Of a stretch of 41,923 bases of DNA, positions 1 to 8,607 are shown one piece after another. The translations under genes and the position numbers were made by a program. This DNA is from Roseomonas sp. 18066 (lineage in GTDB: Bacteria > Pseudomonadota > Alphaproteobacteria > Acetobacterales > Acetobacteraceae): contig NZ_CACSJM010000038.1 of NCBI RefSeq assembly GCF_902706185.1, positions 1 through 41,923 of the forward strand. Direction: 5' to 3'. The notes beneath the pieces are model-generated. The model ran no database searches. It saw only the letters and a list, made by a program, of their open reading frames with translations, and was not told where the DNA came from. Numbering within the stretch: the first letter of the stretch is position 1; the number at the start of each line of letters is the position of its first letter.

Positions 1-187
1 CCCCCGCACCACCTGTCCTGGCACCACCGTGACATTTCGGAAACTGACGAAACGGGCCAAGCCGCGTTAAGAGGGTGCCCGACCTTCCCGCCCTCCCGCA
101 AAGCGCCCTCGCCAGGCGCCCGAGGCCTGCCCCGATCCGATGACCGCCGCGACGACCCTGCTCCCTCCCCGCCGCCAGCCTCCCAGC

Positions 188-232
188 AGCATGCCGGCCC
201 GCAGCATGCCGGCCCGCACCATGCCGGCCCGC
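188..232. repeat. Three tandem copies of a 15-bp unit
   Basis: Three head-to-tail copies (188-202, 203-217, 218-232) of AGCATGCCGGCCCGC, the third with one change (ACC for AGC). The array lies 26 bp upstream of the histidine kinase start. The kinase frame stays open through it and back to base 1, but contains no ATG, GTG or TTG before 259, so the array is probably untranslated leader. I see no clear promoter in 1-258. Confidence 0.75.
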
Positions 233-258
233 CGCCGGCCGGCCGGGGCCTGACCGCC

Positions 259-3200
259 ATGCCGGAACAGGGAATGCCCCAACAAGGCATGGCCGGCGCC
301 TGGAGCGAGGCCGAGCGGCTGGCCGCCCTCGACGGCTACGGCATCCTCGGCACCCCGCCGGAGCAGGAATTCGACGACCTGGTCCGCATGACGGCGGATC
401 TGCTGGAGGTGCCGATCGCGGCGGTCAACCTGATCGCCGCCGACCGGCAATGGTTCAAGGCGGAGCTCGGCCTCGGCCTGCGCGAGATGCCGCTGGACAA
501 TGCCATCTGCGCCCGGCTGCTGCTGAGCGAGGGCGAGCTGATCATCCCCGACCTGCGCGACGACCCGCGCTTCGCCTGCAACCCGCTGGTCGAGGCCGAG
601 GCTGGCCTGCGCTTCTATGCCGGCGAGCTGCTGCGCAGCGCCGAGGGCCTGCCGCTCGGCACCCTCTGCGTGCTCGACACCGCGCCGCGGCCGGCCGGGC
701 TGACCGAGCGGCAGCGCTTCGGGCTGCGCACCCTGGCGCGGCAGGTGATGAGCCAGATGGAGCTGCGCCGGGCGCTGGCGGCGCAGCGCAGCGCCGCCGC
801 GCGGAACCGGCAGATCCTCGACAGCGCCGGCGACTTCGCCATCATCGCCACCGACCTCGACGGCCACGTCACCCGCTGGAGCCGCGGCGCCGAGCAGGTG
901 CTGGGCTGGCGCGAGGCGGAGATGCTGGGCCAGCCGGCCAGCCGCATCTTCACCGCCGAGGACCAGGCCGCCGGCCGCCCCGCCAGCGAGATGCGCGAGG
1001 CGCTGGCCAGCGGCCGCGGCGAGGATGAGCGCTGGCACCAGCGCCAGGACGGACAGCGCTTCTGGGCCAGCGGCAGCATGACCCCGCTGCGCGGCGAGCA
1101 GGGCGAGGCGCTGGGCTTCGTCAAGCTGCTGCGCGACCGCACCGGCCAGCATGAGGCGGCGGCCTCGCTGCGGGCGGTGAGCGAGCGCTATCGCCTGGCC
1201 TCGCGCGCCACCAACGACGCGATCTGGGACTGGGACCTGGCGCGCAACAGCGTGCTGTGGAACGAGGCGCTGGAGACCGCCTATGGCCATGCGCCGGACC
1301 AGGTGGAGCCGACCGGCGACTGGTGGATCGCGCAGATCCACCCCGACGACCGCGGCCGCATCGATCGCAGCATCCATGCGGTGATCGATGGCGGCGGCAC
1401 CAGCTGGTCGGAGGAGTATCGCTTCCGCCGCGCCGATGGCAGCCATGCCGAGGTGCTGGACCGCGGCTATGTGATCCGCGACGCCGCGGGGCAGCCGCTG
1501 CGCATGATCGGCGCCATGCTGGACCAGAGCGCCCGGCGCCAGGCCGATGCCGCGCTGCGCGAGCAGGCCGACCGGCTGCGGCTGGCGGCGACCGGCGCCG
1601 GCATCGGCACCTTCGACTACCGCGTCGCCGAGGAGGCGCTGACCTGGGACGACCGCTGCCGCGCCCTGTTCGGCCTGCCCCCGGGGGCGCCGGTCAGCTA
1701 TGCCGGCAGCTTCCTGGCCGGGCTGCACCCGGAGGACCGGGCGCGGGCGGATGCCGCCGTGCAGCGCTCGCTGGACCCGGCCGGCTCCGGCAGCTTCGCC
1801 GCCGAATACCGCACCATCGGCCTGACGGACGGTGTCGAGCGCTGGGTCGCCGCCCAGGGCGAGACGCATTTCGAGGCCGGCCGGCCGCAGCGGCTGATCG
1901 GCACCGTGCTCGACATCACCGCGCGCAAATCGGCCGAGCAGGCGCTGCGCGAGAGCGAGGCGCGCTACCGCGCCCTGTTCGACACCATGGATGAGGGCTT
2001 CTGCGTCATCGAGTTCTTCGACGGCCCGCATGGCCCGTTGAGCGATTACGTCCATGTCGAGGCCAATGCCGGCTATGCGCGCCATACCGGCATCACCGGC
2101 ATCGTCGGCCGCACGCTCCGCGACCTGGCGCCCGACGAGGCGGAGGGCTGGCTCGAGCTCTATGGCGGCGTCCTGCGCACCGGCGTGCCGATCCGCTTCG
2201 AGCGCTACTTCGCCACGGCCGGGCGGCATATCGAGGTGTCTTCGGCGCGGCTGGACCATGCCGAGCGGCAGGTCTCGGTGCTGTTCCGCGACGTCACCGC
2301 GCGCAAGCAGGCCGAGGCGGCGCTGCGCGCCAGCGAGGCCCTGGCGCGGGAGAACATCCAGCGCGTGCAGCTGGCGCTGGCCGCCGGCGCCATCATCGGC
2401 ACCTGGTCCTGGGACCTGCCGAACGACCGCTTCACCGTCGACCAGGCCTTCGCCGAGACCTTCGGCCTGGATCCGGCGATGGGCCGCATCGGCCTCAGCC
2501 TGGCGCAGGTGGTCGCCACCGTGCATCCGGACGACCAGGTGGCGCTGGCGGAGGCGATCGGCGCCGCCATCGCCCGCGGCGGCGCCTATGCGCATCAGTA
2601 TCGCGTCCGCCGCACCGACGGCCGCTACTACTGGATCGAGGCGAATGGCCGGGTCGACCGCGCCGCCGACGGCACGCCGCTGAGCTTCCCCGGCGTGCTG
2701 ATCGATGTCGAGCATCGCCGCGCCGTGGAGGCCGAGCGCGACCGCGCCGCCGCCGCGCTGCGGGCGCTGAACGAGACGCTGGAGCAGCGCATCGCCGAAC
2801 GCACCGCCGAGCTGCTGCATGCCGAGGAGCAGCTGCGGCAGAGCCAGAAGATGGAGGCGGTCGGCCAGCTGACCGGCGGGCTGGCGCATGACTTCAACAA
2901 CCTGCTGGCCGGCATCACCGGCGCGCTGGAGCTGCTGACGGCGCGCATCGCGCAAGGTCGCGTCAAGGACCTGGAACGCTATGTCGCGGTGGCCGAGGGC
3001 GCGGCCAGGCGGGCGGCGGCGCTGACCCACCGGCTGCTGGCCTTCTCGCGCCGGCAGACGCTGGACCCGCGGCCGACCGACGTGAACCGGCTGATGGCGG
3101 GGATGGAGGAGCTGATCCGCCGCACCACCGGCCCGGCCATCGATCTCGAGGTGGTCGCCGCCGGCGGGCTGTGGCCGACGCTGGTCGACCCCAACCAGCT

Positions 3201-3984
3201 GGAGAACGTGCTGCTCAACCTCTGCATCAATGCGCGCGACGCCATGCCGCGCGGCGGCAGGCTGACCATCGAGACGGCCAATGCCTGGCTCGACCCCCGC
3301 GCGGCGCGGGAGCGCGACACCCAGCCCGGGCAATATGTCACCGTCAGCGTCACCGACACCGGCACGGGGATGTCGCCGGAGGTGGTGGCGCGCGCCTTCG
3401 ACCCCTTCTTCACCACCAAGCCGCAGGGCCAGGGCACCGGGCTCGGCCTGTCGATGACCTATGGCTTCGCCAAGCAGTCCGGCGGCCAGGTGCAGATCTA
3501 TTCCGAGCCCGGCCAGGGCACCACCATGCGGGTCTATCTGCCGCGCTACCTGGGCGATGCCGAGCTGGCGGAGGAGCCCGAGGCGCCCGGCCTGGCGCCC
3601 CGCGCCGATGCCGGCCAGACGGTGCTGGTGGTCGATGACGAGCCCACCGTGCGGATGCTGGTGATGGAGGTGCTGGAGGAGCTCGGCTATGCCGCGCTGG
3701 AGGCCTCCGACAGCGCTGCCGGCCTGGCCATCCTGCGCAGCGACGCGCGGATCGACCTGCTTGTTACCGATGTCGGCCTGCCCGGCGGCATGAACGGGCG
3801 GCAGATGGCCGATGCGGCGCGGCTGGCCCGGCCCGAGCTGAAGGTGCTGTTCATCACCGGCTATGCGGAGAATGCCGTGCTCGGCAATGGCCAGCTCGGC
3901 ACGGGGATGCATGTGATGACCAAGCCCTTCGCCATGGAAGGCCTGGCCAGCCGGATCAAGGCGCTGATCAGCCCGCCCGGCTAG
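259..3984 (+). CDS. Multi-PAS hybrid sensor histidine kinase with C-terminal receiver domain
   Basis: The protein has 1241 residues and no signal peptide or membrane segment, so it should be a cytoplasmic sensor. Order: GAF domain (about 20-170); five PAS units (about 182-300, 310-430, 438-555, 565-685, 700-815), three of them PAS_3-like with a HPDD or HPED motif; a coiled coil; HisKA with the H-box AHDFNN (His877); HATPase with N-box and G-boxes (DTGTGM, GTGLGL); and a receiver domain (about 1120-1237) with phospho-acceptor Asp1171 in TDVGLP and a late Lys in TKPF. Known chemistry: autophosphorylation at His, transfer to the receiver Asp. All catalytic residues are present. The ligand of the GAF/PAS sensors cannot be read from sequence. 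No separate response regulator or output gene is adjacent. Start 259 is the first ATG; ATGs at 274 and 289 are alternatives, since no strong ribosome site is visible. Confidence 0.95.
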   Translation: MPEQGMPQQGMAGAWSEAERLAALDGYGILGTPPEQEFDDLVRMTADLLEVPIAAVNLIAADRQWFKAELGLGLREMPLDNAICARLLLSEGELIIPDLRDDPRFACNPLVEAEAGLRFYAGELLRSAEGLPLGTLCVLDTAPRPAGLTERQRFGLRTLARQVMSQMELRRALAAQRSAAARNRQILDSAGDFAIIATDLDGHVTRWSRGAEQVLGWREAEMLGQPASRIFTAEDQAAGRPASEMREALASGRGEDERWHQRQDGQRFWASGSMTPLRGEQGEALGFVKLLRDRTGQHEAAASLRAVSERYRLASRATNDAIWDWDLARNSVLWNEALETAYGHAPDQVEPTGDWWIAQIHPDDRGRIDRSIHAVIDGGGTSWSEEYRFRRADGSHAEVLDRGYVIRDAAGQPLRMIGAMLDQSARRQADAALREQADRLRLAATGAGIGTFDYRVAEEALTWDDRCRALFGLPPGAPVSYAGSFLAGLHPEDRARADAAVQRSLDPAGSGSFAAEYRTIGLTDGVERWVAAQGETHFEAGRPQRLIGTVLDITARKSAEQALRESEARYRALFDTMDEGFCVIEFFDGPHGPLSDYVHVEANAGYARHTGITGIVGRTLRDLAPDEAEGWLELYGGVLRTGVPIRFERYFATAGRHIEVSSARLDHAERQVSVLFRDVTARKQAEAALRASEALARENIQRVQLALAAGAIIGTWSWDLPNDRFTVDQAFAETFGLDPAMGRIGLSLAQVVATVHPDDQVALAEAIGAAIARGGAYAHQYRVRRTDGRYYWIEANGRVDRAADGTPLSFPGVLIDVEHRRAVEAERDRAAAALRALNETLEQRIAERTAELLHAEEQLRQSQKMEAVGQLTGGLAHDFNNLLAGITGALELLTARIAQGRVKDLERYVAVAEGAARRAAALTHRLLAFSRRQTLDPRPTDVNRLMAGMEELIRRTTGPAIDLEVVAAGGLWPTLVDPNQLENVLLNLCINARDAMPRGGRLTIETANAWLDPRAARERDTQPGQYVTVSVTDTGTGMSPEVVARAFDPFFTTKPQGQGTGLGLSMTYGFAKQSGGQVQIYSEPGQGTTMRVYLPRYLGDAELAEEPEAPGLAPRADAGQTVLVVDDEPTVRMLVMEVLEELGYAALEASDSAAGLAILRSDARIDLLVTDVGLPGGMNGRQMADAARLARPELKVLFITGYAENAVLGNGQLGTGMHVMTKPFAMEGLASRIKALISPPG

Positions 3985-4320
3985 AGCTCCGCCCGCCGTC
4001 CGGCCTTCTCGCGGCGGCGGTGGCGTCGCCGTGCCGGCGGCCCTGCGCCCGGACCGCGCCCTCCGTTATCGTTGTGATGTCGGAATTTGTCGGCGAATGT
4101 CCGTGGGAATTCCCCGACAAACCGCATTCCTGTGGCAGCGATGTTGCGCAGCAGGAAAATTTCTTTCTGACGGCGCATGGGGAAGAAAATTACCGGATAA
4201 GCCTTCGCTGCCGGCCGCGCCGCCCCCATTGCGCGGGCTGCGAGATTCCGCAACTCGAAGGCTGCGATCCGTTTTTTCCACAACCACAGATTGCCGCGAT
4301 CACGTCAGAAGGAGCGAGCC
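3985..4320 (+). promoter_or_regulatory. Long intergenic leader of the pilus operon with an inverted repeat
   Basis: 336 bp without a credible gene, visibly richer in A/T than its neighbours around 4150-4200. It holds a perfect 8-bp inverted repeat, TTTGTCGG (4086-4093) and CCGACAAA (4114-4121), separated by 20 bp. A weaker dyad, TTGCG (4229-4233) and CGCAA (4249-4253), follows. A good ribosome site, AGAAGGAG (4307-4314), precedes the pilus gene. I infer that the promoter and operator of the chaperone-usher operon lie here; no consensus -35/-10 pair stands out. Confidence 0.5.
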
Positions 4321-4890
4321 ATGACCCGCCTTTCCGCTGCCGATCAGCCTGCAGCCCGGACGATCTCCCCCCGGCTGGCATATCCTTGCCTGGCATATCC
4401 TCGCCTGGCCGGCGCCCTCCTGGCCGGCCTGCTGGGGGCCACGGCCCTCGCGCCGCCGGCCGCCGCGCAGACCGCCACCGCGACCACCAGCTTCCAGGTC
4501 ACGGCGACCGTGCTGAAGCTCTGCGCCGTCACCGCGACCAACCTGGCCTTCGGCGACTACACGCCGACCGCGGCCAGCGACCAGACCTCCACCCTGACGG
4601 TGCTCTGCACCACCAACACGCCCTACACCATCGCCCTCAACCTCGGCACCGCGACGGCGGCGACGCAGCGCGCCATGACCAGCGCCGGCACCTCGACCGT
4701 GCTGAACTACGCGCTGTATCGCGACGCCTCGCGCACCGCGATCTGGGGCGAGACCACGGGCACCGACACCCAGGCCGGCACCGGCACCGGCACCAACCAG
4801 GCCGTCACCGTCTATGGCCGCGTGCCGGCCAACCAGCGGCCGCAGCCCGGCAGCTACACGGACACCGTCACCGTCACCCTGACCTATTGA
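4321..4890 (+). CDS. Spore coat U domain (SCPU) pilus subunit
   Basis: 189 residues with a Sec signal peptide ending near PAAAQ, then one SCPU domain. Diagnostic features are Cys in KLCAV, the LAFGDYTP motif, a second Cys in VLCTTNTPY, and the C-terminal GSYTDTVTVTLTY strand. SCPU proteins are subunits of archaic (sigma-type, Csu-like) chaperone-usher pili. ATG 4321 has an AGAAGGAG ribosome site six bases upstream; an upstream in-frame start at 4291 would add ten charged residues and lacks one. First gene of a four-gene operon; the chaperone starts 16 bp after its stop. Likely the major subunit by position and strong ribosome site (inference). The signal peptide contains an in-frame duplication of five codons (4375-4404). 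Confidence 0.9.
   Translation: MTRLSAADQPAARTISPRLAYPCLAYPRLAGALLAGLLGATALAPPAAAQTATATTSFQVTATVLKLCAVTATNLAFGDYTPTAASDQTSTLTVLCTTNTPYTIALNLGTATAATQRAMTSAGTSTVLNYALYRDASRTAIWGETTGTDTQAGTGTGTNQAVTVYGRVPANQRPQPGSYTDTVTVTLTY
4375..4404 (+). repeat. In-frame 15-bp duplication in the SCPU signal peptide
   Basis: Two tandem copies of CTGGCATATCCT(T/C)GC (4375-4389, 4390-4404), followed by a further CTGGCC. They encode LAYPC-LAYPR-LAG ahead of the hydrophobic core. The unit is a multiple of three, so gain or loss would keep the frame. Confidence 0.75.
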
Positions 4891-4906
4891 GACAAGGGAG
4901 GCCGTC

Positions 4907-5686
4907 ATGCCCGCAGGCTCCGCCACCCGCCCCCTGGTCGAACGCCGGCAAGTGCTGGAGGCCGGGGGCGCCCTGGCCCTGGCGACCCTGGCCCTGGCGG
5001 CCCTGGCCCTGGTGGCCCTGGCCTGGGCGCCGCGCCCGGCCGTGGCCGGCGCCATCGAGGTCGCGCCGGTCTCGGCCGACCTGGCGCCGGGGCAGCAGGC
5101 GGGCGTGATCACCGTCACCAACCGCGACACCACGGCCACCTCGGTGCAGGTGCGCGCCTTCGCCTGGACCCAGGACGCGACCTCCGACCAGCTGACGCCG
5201 ACGCAGGACCTGATGGTCAGCCCGCCGCTGTTCCAGCTGGCGCCGGGCGCCTCGCAGGTGGTGCGCATGGTGCTGCGCGCGCCCGCCCAGGGGCGGGAGA
5301 CCGCCTTCCGCCTGCTGGTCGACCAGATCCCGGGGCCGACCGATGCCGGCCAGCAGGTCCGCTTCGCGCTGCGGCTGTCCATCCCGGTCTTCGCCCAGGC
5401 CGTCGCCAGCGGCCGGGCCGAGCTCGAATGGCAGCTGCGCCCGGGCGGCGAGCTGACCGTGGTCAATCGCGGCACGCGGCGGGCGCAGCTGGCGCAGCTG
5501 TCGCTGACCCTGCCCGGCGGTCGCGCGCCGCTGGCGCTGACCGGGCCGGAGAACCCCTATGTGCTGCCCGGGCAGGAGCGCCGCTGGCTGGCCCGAGGCG
5601 CAGCGCTTCGTCCGGGCAGCACGGTGCAGGCCAGCGGCACCGGCGAGGCCGGCCGCTTCACCGTGGACCTTCCGGTCGGGCCTTAG
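4907..5686 (+). CDS. Periplasmic fimbrial chaperone (PapD/FimC superfamily, archaic type)
   Basis: 259 residues. An N-terminal hydrophobic segment with a basic n-region and the core LALATLALAALALVALAW precedes a mature part starting near GAIEV. The mature chain shows the chaperone signature: a G1-like strand followed by SPPLFQLAPGASQVVRMVLR, and a second Ig-like domain with NPYVLPGQERRW. Such chaperones hold unfolded pilus subunits in the periplasm by donating a strand and pass them to the usher. AAGGGAGG lies just before ATG 4907. It sits between the SCPU subunit gene and the usher gene, the usual order in Csu-like loci. The hydrophobic core is encoded by four tandem 15-bp repeats. Confidence 0.9.
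   Translation: MPAGSATRPLVERRQVLEAGGALALATLALAALALVALAWAPRPAVAGAIEVAPVSADLAPGQQAGVITVTNRDTTATSVQVRAFAWTQDATSDQLTPTQDLMVSPPLFQLAPGASQVVRMVLRAPAQGRETAFRLLVDQIPGPTDAGQQVRFALRLSIPVFAQAVASGRAELEWQLRPGGELTVVNRGTRRAQLAQLSLTLPGGRAPLALTGPENPYVLPGQERRWLARGAALRPGSTVQASGTGEAGRFTVDLPVGP
4971..5030 (+). repeat. Four in-frame 15-bp repeats in the chaperone signal peptide
   Basis: Units 4971-4985, 4986-5000, 5001-5015 and a diverged 5016-5030, consensus CCCTGGCCCTGGCGG. They encode LALAT, LALAA, LALVA and LAWAP, which make up the hydrophobic core of the signal sequence. Each unit adds exactly five residues, so slippage would lengthen or shorten the core without a frameshift. Confidence 0.75.
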
Positions 5687-5727
5687 GCGGGCGTGCCCGA
5701 GGCAGGCCAGTGGGGGCGCGGCACGCC

Positions 5728-8034
5728 ATGCTGGCGGCGCTGGCCGCCACCCTGCTGACACGCCCGGCGCCAGCCGCCGAGCGCAGCCTGCTGCTCGACG
5801 TGGTGGTCAATGAGGAGAGCACCAACACCATCGGCACCTTCGCCGACCGCGACGGGGTGCTCAGCGCCCGGGCCGAGGACCTGCGCAGCCTGGGCATCGC
5901 CGTCTCGCCCGGCATCCCGGCGCGCACCATGATCCCGCTCGACCGGCTGCCCGGGCTGCGCTTCCGCCTCGACGAGGCCAATTCGCGCATCCTCTTCACC
6001 GCCGAGGATGCCAGCCGGGTGCCGGCCGAGCTCGGCGCCGCGGCGCGTCCGGGCGAGCGGGCCGCATCGGAAAGCGGCTATGGCGCGCTGCTGAACTACG
6101 ACCTGAACGTCACCGCGGCGCGCGGCCGCACGCTCGGCGCCGGCTATGCCGAGGGCCGGGTCTTCGGGCCCTTCGGCGTCTTCAGCACCGACATGCTGGC
6201 CTATAGCAGCGCCTATGCCGGCCAGGAATCGGTGGTGCGCCTCGGCACCAGCTTCACCCGCGACGACGAGGACCGGATGCGCCGCTACCAGGCCGGCGAC
6301 CTGATCAGCGGCGGCCTGTCCTGGACCCGGCCGGTGCGGCTGGGCGGCTTCCAGGTGGCGCGCAACTTCGGGCTGCGGCCCGACCTGGTGACCTTCCCGG
6401 TGCCGGTGGTGACCGGCTCGGCGGCGGTGCCGTCGACCGTCGACGTGCTGGTCAACGGGGTGCAGCAGCTGTCCACCTCGACCGGCTCCGGCCCCTTCGT
6501 GGTGCGGCAGCTGCCGGTGATCACCGGCGCCGGCGAGGTCGCCGTCCGCGTCCGCGACGCGCTGGGGCGGGAGACCACCAGCACCCTGCCCTTCTATGCC
6601 TCGACCGCGCTGCTGGCGCCGGGGCTGCTGACCTATTCGGCCGAGCTCGGCTGGGTGCGCCGCAACTACGGCCTGGTCAGCGACGATTACGGCCCGCCGG
6701 TCGGCATCGTCTCGGCGCGCTACGGCCTGGCCAACGCCCTGACGCTGGAGGGCCATGCCGAGGGCGGCGCCGAGCTGGCGATGGCCGGCGCCGGCGCGGT
6801 GCTCGGGGTGGGCTCGATCGGCTCGGTCTCGCTGTCGGGCGCGGCCAGCCAGGCGCGGGCCGAGGATGGCGCGGCGCTGACCGGCTGGCAGCTCGGCGCC
6901 GGCTTCGAGCGGGTGACGCTCGGCCTCAGCTTCGGCGCCTCGGTCACCTGGGCCAGCCCCGGCTATGCCGATGTCGCGGCGCTGGACGGCGCCGACTATC
7001 CGCGGCGGATCCTGCGCGCCAGCGCCTCGGTGCCGGTCCTCGGCGGCTCGCTGTCGATGGCCTATGCCGAGGTCAAGCGCGACGGCGGGCTGCGCCGCGG
7101 CCTGCGCCAGCGGGCCGACCTGCTGACGCTGCCCGATGCCTCGATCGTCACCGTCAGCTACACCCGCTCCCTGTCGGAGCGGACCAGCTTCTACGCCACC
7201 GGCTTCAGCGACCTGGCCGGCAACAGCGGCGAGGGCTTTCTGCTGGGCCTGTCCTTCGCGCTGGGCAACCGCACCACCGGGGCGGCCAGCGCCTCGCTCG
7301 ACCAGGGGCGCAGCTATGGCGCGCTGCAGGCGCAGCAGGCGGCGGTGGCCAATGGCGACCTGGGCTGGCGCGGCTATGCCTCGGAGGGCGGCATCCCGCG
7401 CTATCTCGGCGAGCTCGAATACCGCGGCGCCGCCGGGCGGGTGCTGGGGGGCGTCGACCGGCTGGGCGGCGAGACGGCGCTGCGGGGCGAGGCGCGCGGC
7501 GCCATCTCGACGCTGGGCGGCGGGGTGTATTTCTCCAACCCGGTGCAGAACGCCTTCGCCGTGGTCGAGACCGGCCAGGCCGGCATCGGCGTGGTGCAGG
7601 AGAACCGCCCCGTCGGCACCACCGATGCGCGCGGCCGGCTGCTGGTGCCGGACCTGCGCGCCTATGAGGGCAACCGCCTGGGCATCGCGCCGGAGAACCT
7701 GCCGCCCGACGCCTCGGTGGGCGACACCACCCGCATGGTGACCCCGCGCGAGCGCGCCGGCGTCGTCGTGCGCTTCCCCGTCACCCGCAGCGCGGCGGCC
7801 CGGGTGCGGCTGTCGGATGCCGGCGGCCGGCCGCTGCCGCTGGGCAGCATCGCCACGCCCGAGGGCGGCGCGCCGCTGCCGGTCGGCTATGACGGCGAGG
7901 TCTTCGTCACCGAGCTGCAGCCGCGCAACCGGCTGAGCGTCACCCTGCCGGAGGGAAAGACCTGCCGCGTCGAATTCGACTTCGCCCCCACCCCCGGCGA
8001 GCTGCCGCTGATCGGACCCCTGCCATGCCGCTGA
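5728..8034 (+). CDS. Outer-membrane fimbrial usher (PapC/FimD family)
   Basis: 768 residues from ATG 5728, with a short signal sequence (LAALAATLLTRPAPAAE). After an N-terminal periplasmic domain, a long beta-barrel stretch carries the usher signature: plug-region GSGPFVVRQLPVITGAGEV, then VRVRDALGRET, and a Tyr-rich barrel (TYSAELGWVRRNYG). The C-terminal part (DARGRLLVPDLRAYEGN, then GYDGEVFV) matches the usher C-terminal domain. The usher forms the pore through which chaperone-subunit complexes are assembled. GTG 5710 (adding MGARHA) is an alternative start with GAGGCAGG upstream. The larger open frame beginning at 5428 overlaps the chaperone and is rejected as a start. The next gene overlaps its end by 10 bp. 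Confidence 0.92.
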   Translation: MLAALAATLLTRPAPAAERSLLLDVVVNEESTNTIGTFADRDGVLSARAEDLRSLGIAVSPGIPARTMIPLDRLPGLRFRLDEANSRILFTAEDASRVPAELGAAARPGERAASESGYGALLNYDLNVTAARGRTLGAGYAEGRVFGPFGVFSTDMLAYSSAYAGQESVVRLGTSFTRDDEDRMRRYQAGDLISGGLSWTRPVRLGGFQVARNFGLRPDLVTFPVPVVTGSAAVPSTVDVLVNGVQQLSTSTGSGPFVVRQLPVITGAGEVAVRVRDALGRETTSTLPFYASTALLAPGLLTYSAELGWVRRNYGLVSDDYGPPVGIVSARYGLANALTLEGHAEGGAELAMAGAGAVLGVGSIGSVSLSGAASQARAEDGAALTGWQLGAGFERVTLGLSFGASVTWASPGYADVAALDGADYPRRILRASASVPVLGGSLSMAYAEVKRDGGLRRGLRQRADLLTLPDASIVTVSYTRSLSERTSFYATGFSDLAGNSGEGFLLGLSFALGNRTTGAASASLDQGRSYGALQAQQAAVANGDLGWRGYASEGGIPRYLGELEYRGAAGRVLGGVDRLGGETALRGEARGAISTLGGGVYFSNPVQNAFAVVETGQAGIGVVQENRPVGTTDARGRLLVPDLRAYEGNRLGIAPENLPPDASVGDTTRMVTPRERAGVVVRFPVTRSAAARVRLSDAGGRPLPLGSIATPEGGAPLPVGYDGEVFVTELQPRNRLSVTLPEGKTCRVEFDFAPTPGELPLIGPLPCR

Positions 8035-8486
8035 AATTCTGCCTGCCGGTCGCCGGCCTGCTGCTGCTGCCCGCGGCGGCGCAGGCGGCCTGCACCCTGG
8101 CCGCCACGCCGCTGGCCTTCGGCAATTACTCGCCGCGCGCGGCCGCGACGACCACCTCGGTCGGCACCATCAGCCTGACCTGCGTCGCGCTGATCGGGCT
8201 GAACCTGAGCTACAGCATCCGCCTCTCGGCCGGCGGCGGCGGCAGCTACGCGGCGCGGCGGATGGCCAGCGGCGCCAGCCACCTGGCCTACCAGCTGTTC
8301 CGCGACAGCGCCGGCGCCAGCATCTGGGGCGACGGCACCGGCGGCACCGCCGTGGTCTCGGGGACGGAGACGCTGTTCCTGCTGGGCTCCGGCCGCAGCT
8401 TCTCGGTCTATGGCCGGATCCCGGCCGGGCAGAACGTGGCGCCCGGCAGCTACACGGACACGGTGCAGGTCACCGTGACCTATTAG
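8025..8486 (+). CDS. Second SCPU-domain pilus protein
   Basis: 153 residues. A clear signal peptide ends at AAAQAA, with mature Cys in ACTLAAT, then LAFGNYSP, a second Cys in LTCVAL, and the terminal GSYTDTVQVTVTY. A single SCPU domain, related to the subunit at 4321. Its place after the usher suggests a minor or tip subunit, but tip adhesins such as CsuE have two domains, so the role is inference. The start codon lies inside the usher gene (10-bp overlap), implying translational coupling. This is the last gene of the operon. Confidence 0.88.
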   Translation: MPLKFCLPVAGLLLLPAAAQAACTLAATPLAFGNYSPRAAATTTSVGTISLTCVALIGLNLSYSIRLSAGGGGSYAARRMASGASHLAYQLFRDSAGASIWGDGTGGTAVVSGTETLFLLGSGRSFSVYGRIPAGQNVAPGSYTDTVQVTVTY

Positions 8487-8551
8487 CCTGGGCGGGTGTG
8501 TCACGCCTGTCGACGATGCCGTCTCAGGCGATCGCACGCCCCGTCAGCAAA

Positions 8552-8607
8552 ATGCCGATCAGCAAATGCCGGGCAGCAAATGCCGATCAGCAGATGCCGG
8601 TCAGTAG
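8552..8607. repeat. Four 14-bp tandem repeats between convergent genes
   Basis: Units 8552-8565, 8566-8579, 8580-8593 and 8594-8607 with consensus ATGCCGATCAGCAA; the fourth is the most diverged. The last unit covers the stop codon (8601-8603) of the minus-strand SCPU-like gene. With 8487-8551 this is the whole gap between the pilus operon and that gene. No U-tract terminator is seen. Confidence 0.75.

Noticed and set aside
188..232. Possible CRISPR-like array
   Set aside because: Repeats are directly adjacent, only 15 bp, with no spacers or cas genes; the same holds for the 8552-8607 repeats.
67..3912. 1281-codon open frame on the minus strand opposite the histidine kinase
   Set aside because: Its translation is low-complexity (Gly, Ala, Gln, His, Arg rich), matches no domain and is the antisense shadow expected in GC-rich DNA. 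The plus strand holds an intact multi-domain kinase.
4268..4280. Intrinsic terminator at the T-run near 4272
   Set aside because: The six-T run is not preceded by a stable GC stem; the best nearby stem is four base pairs.
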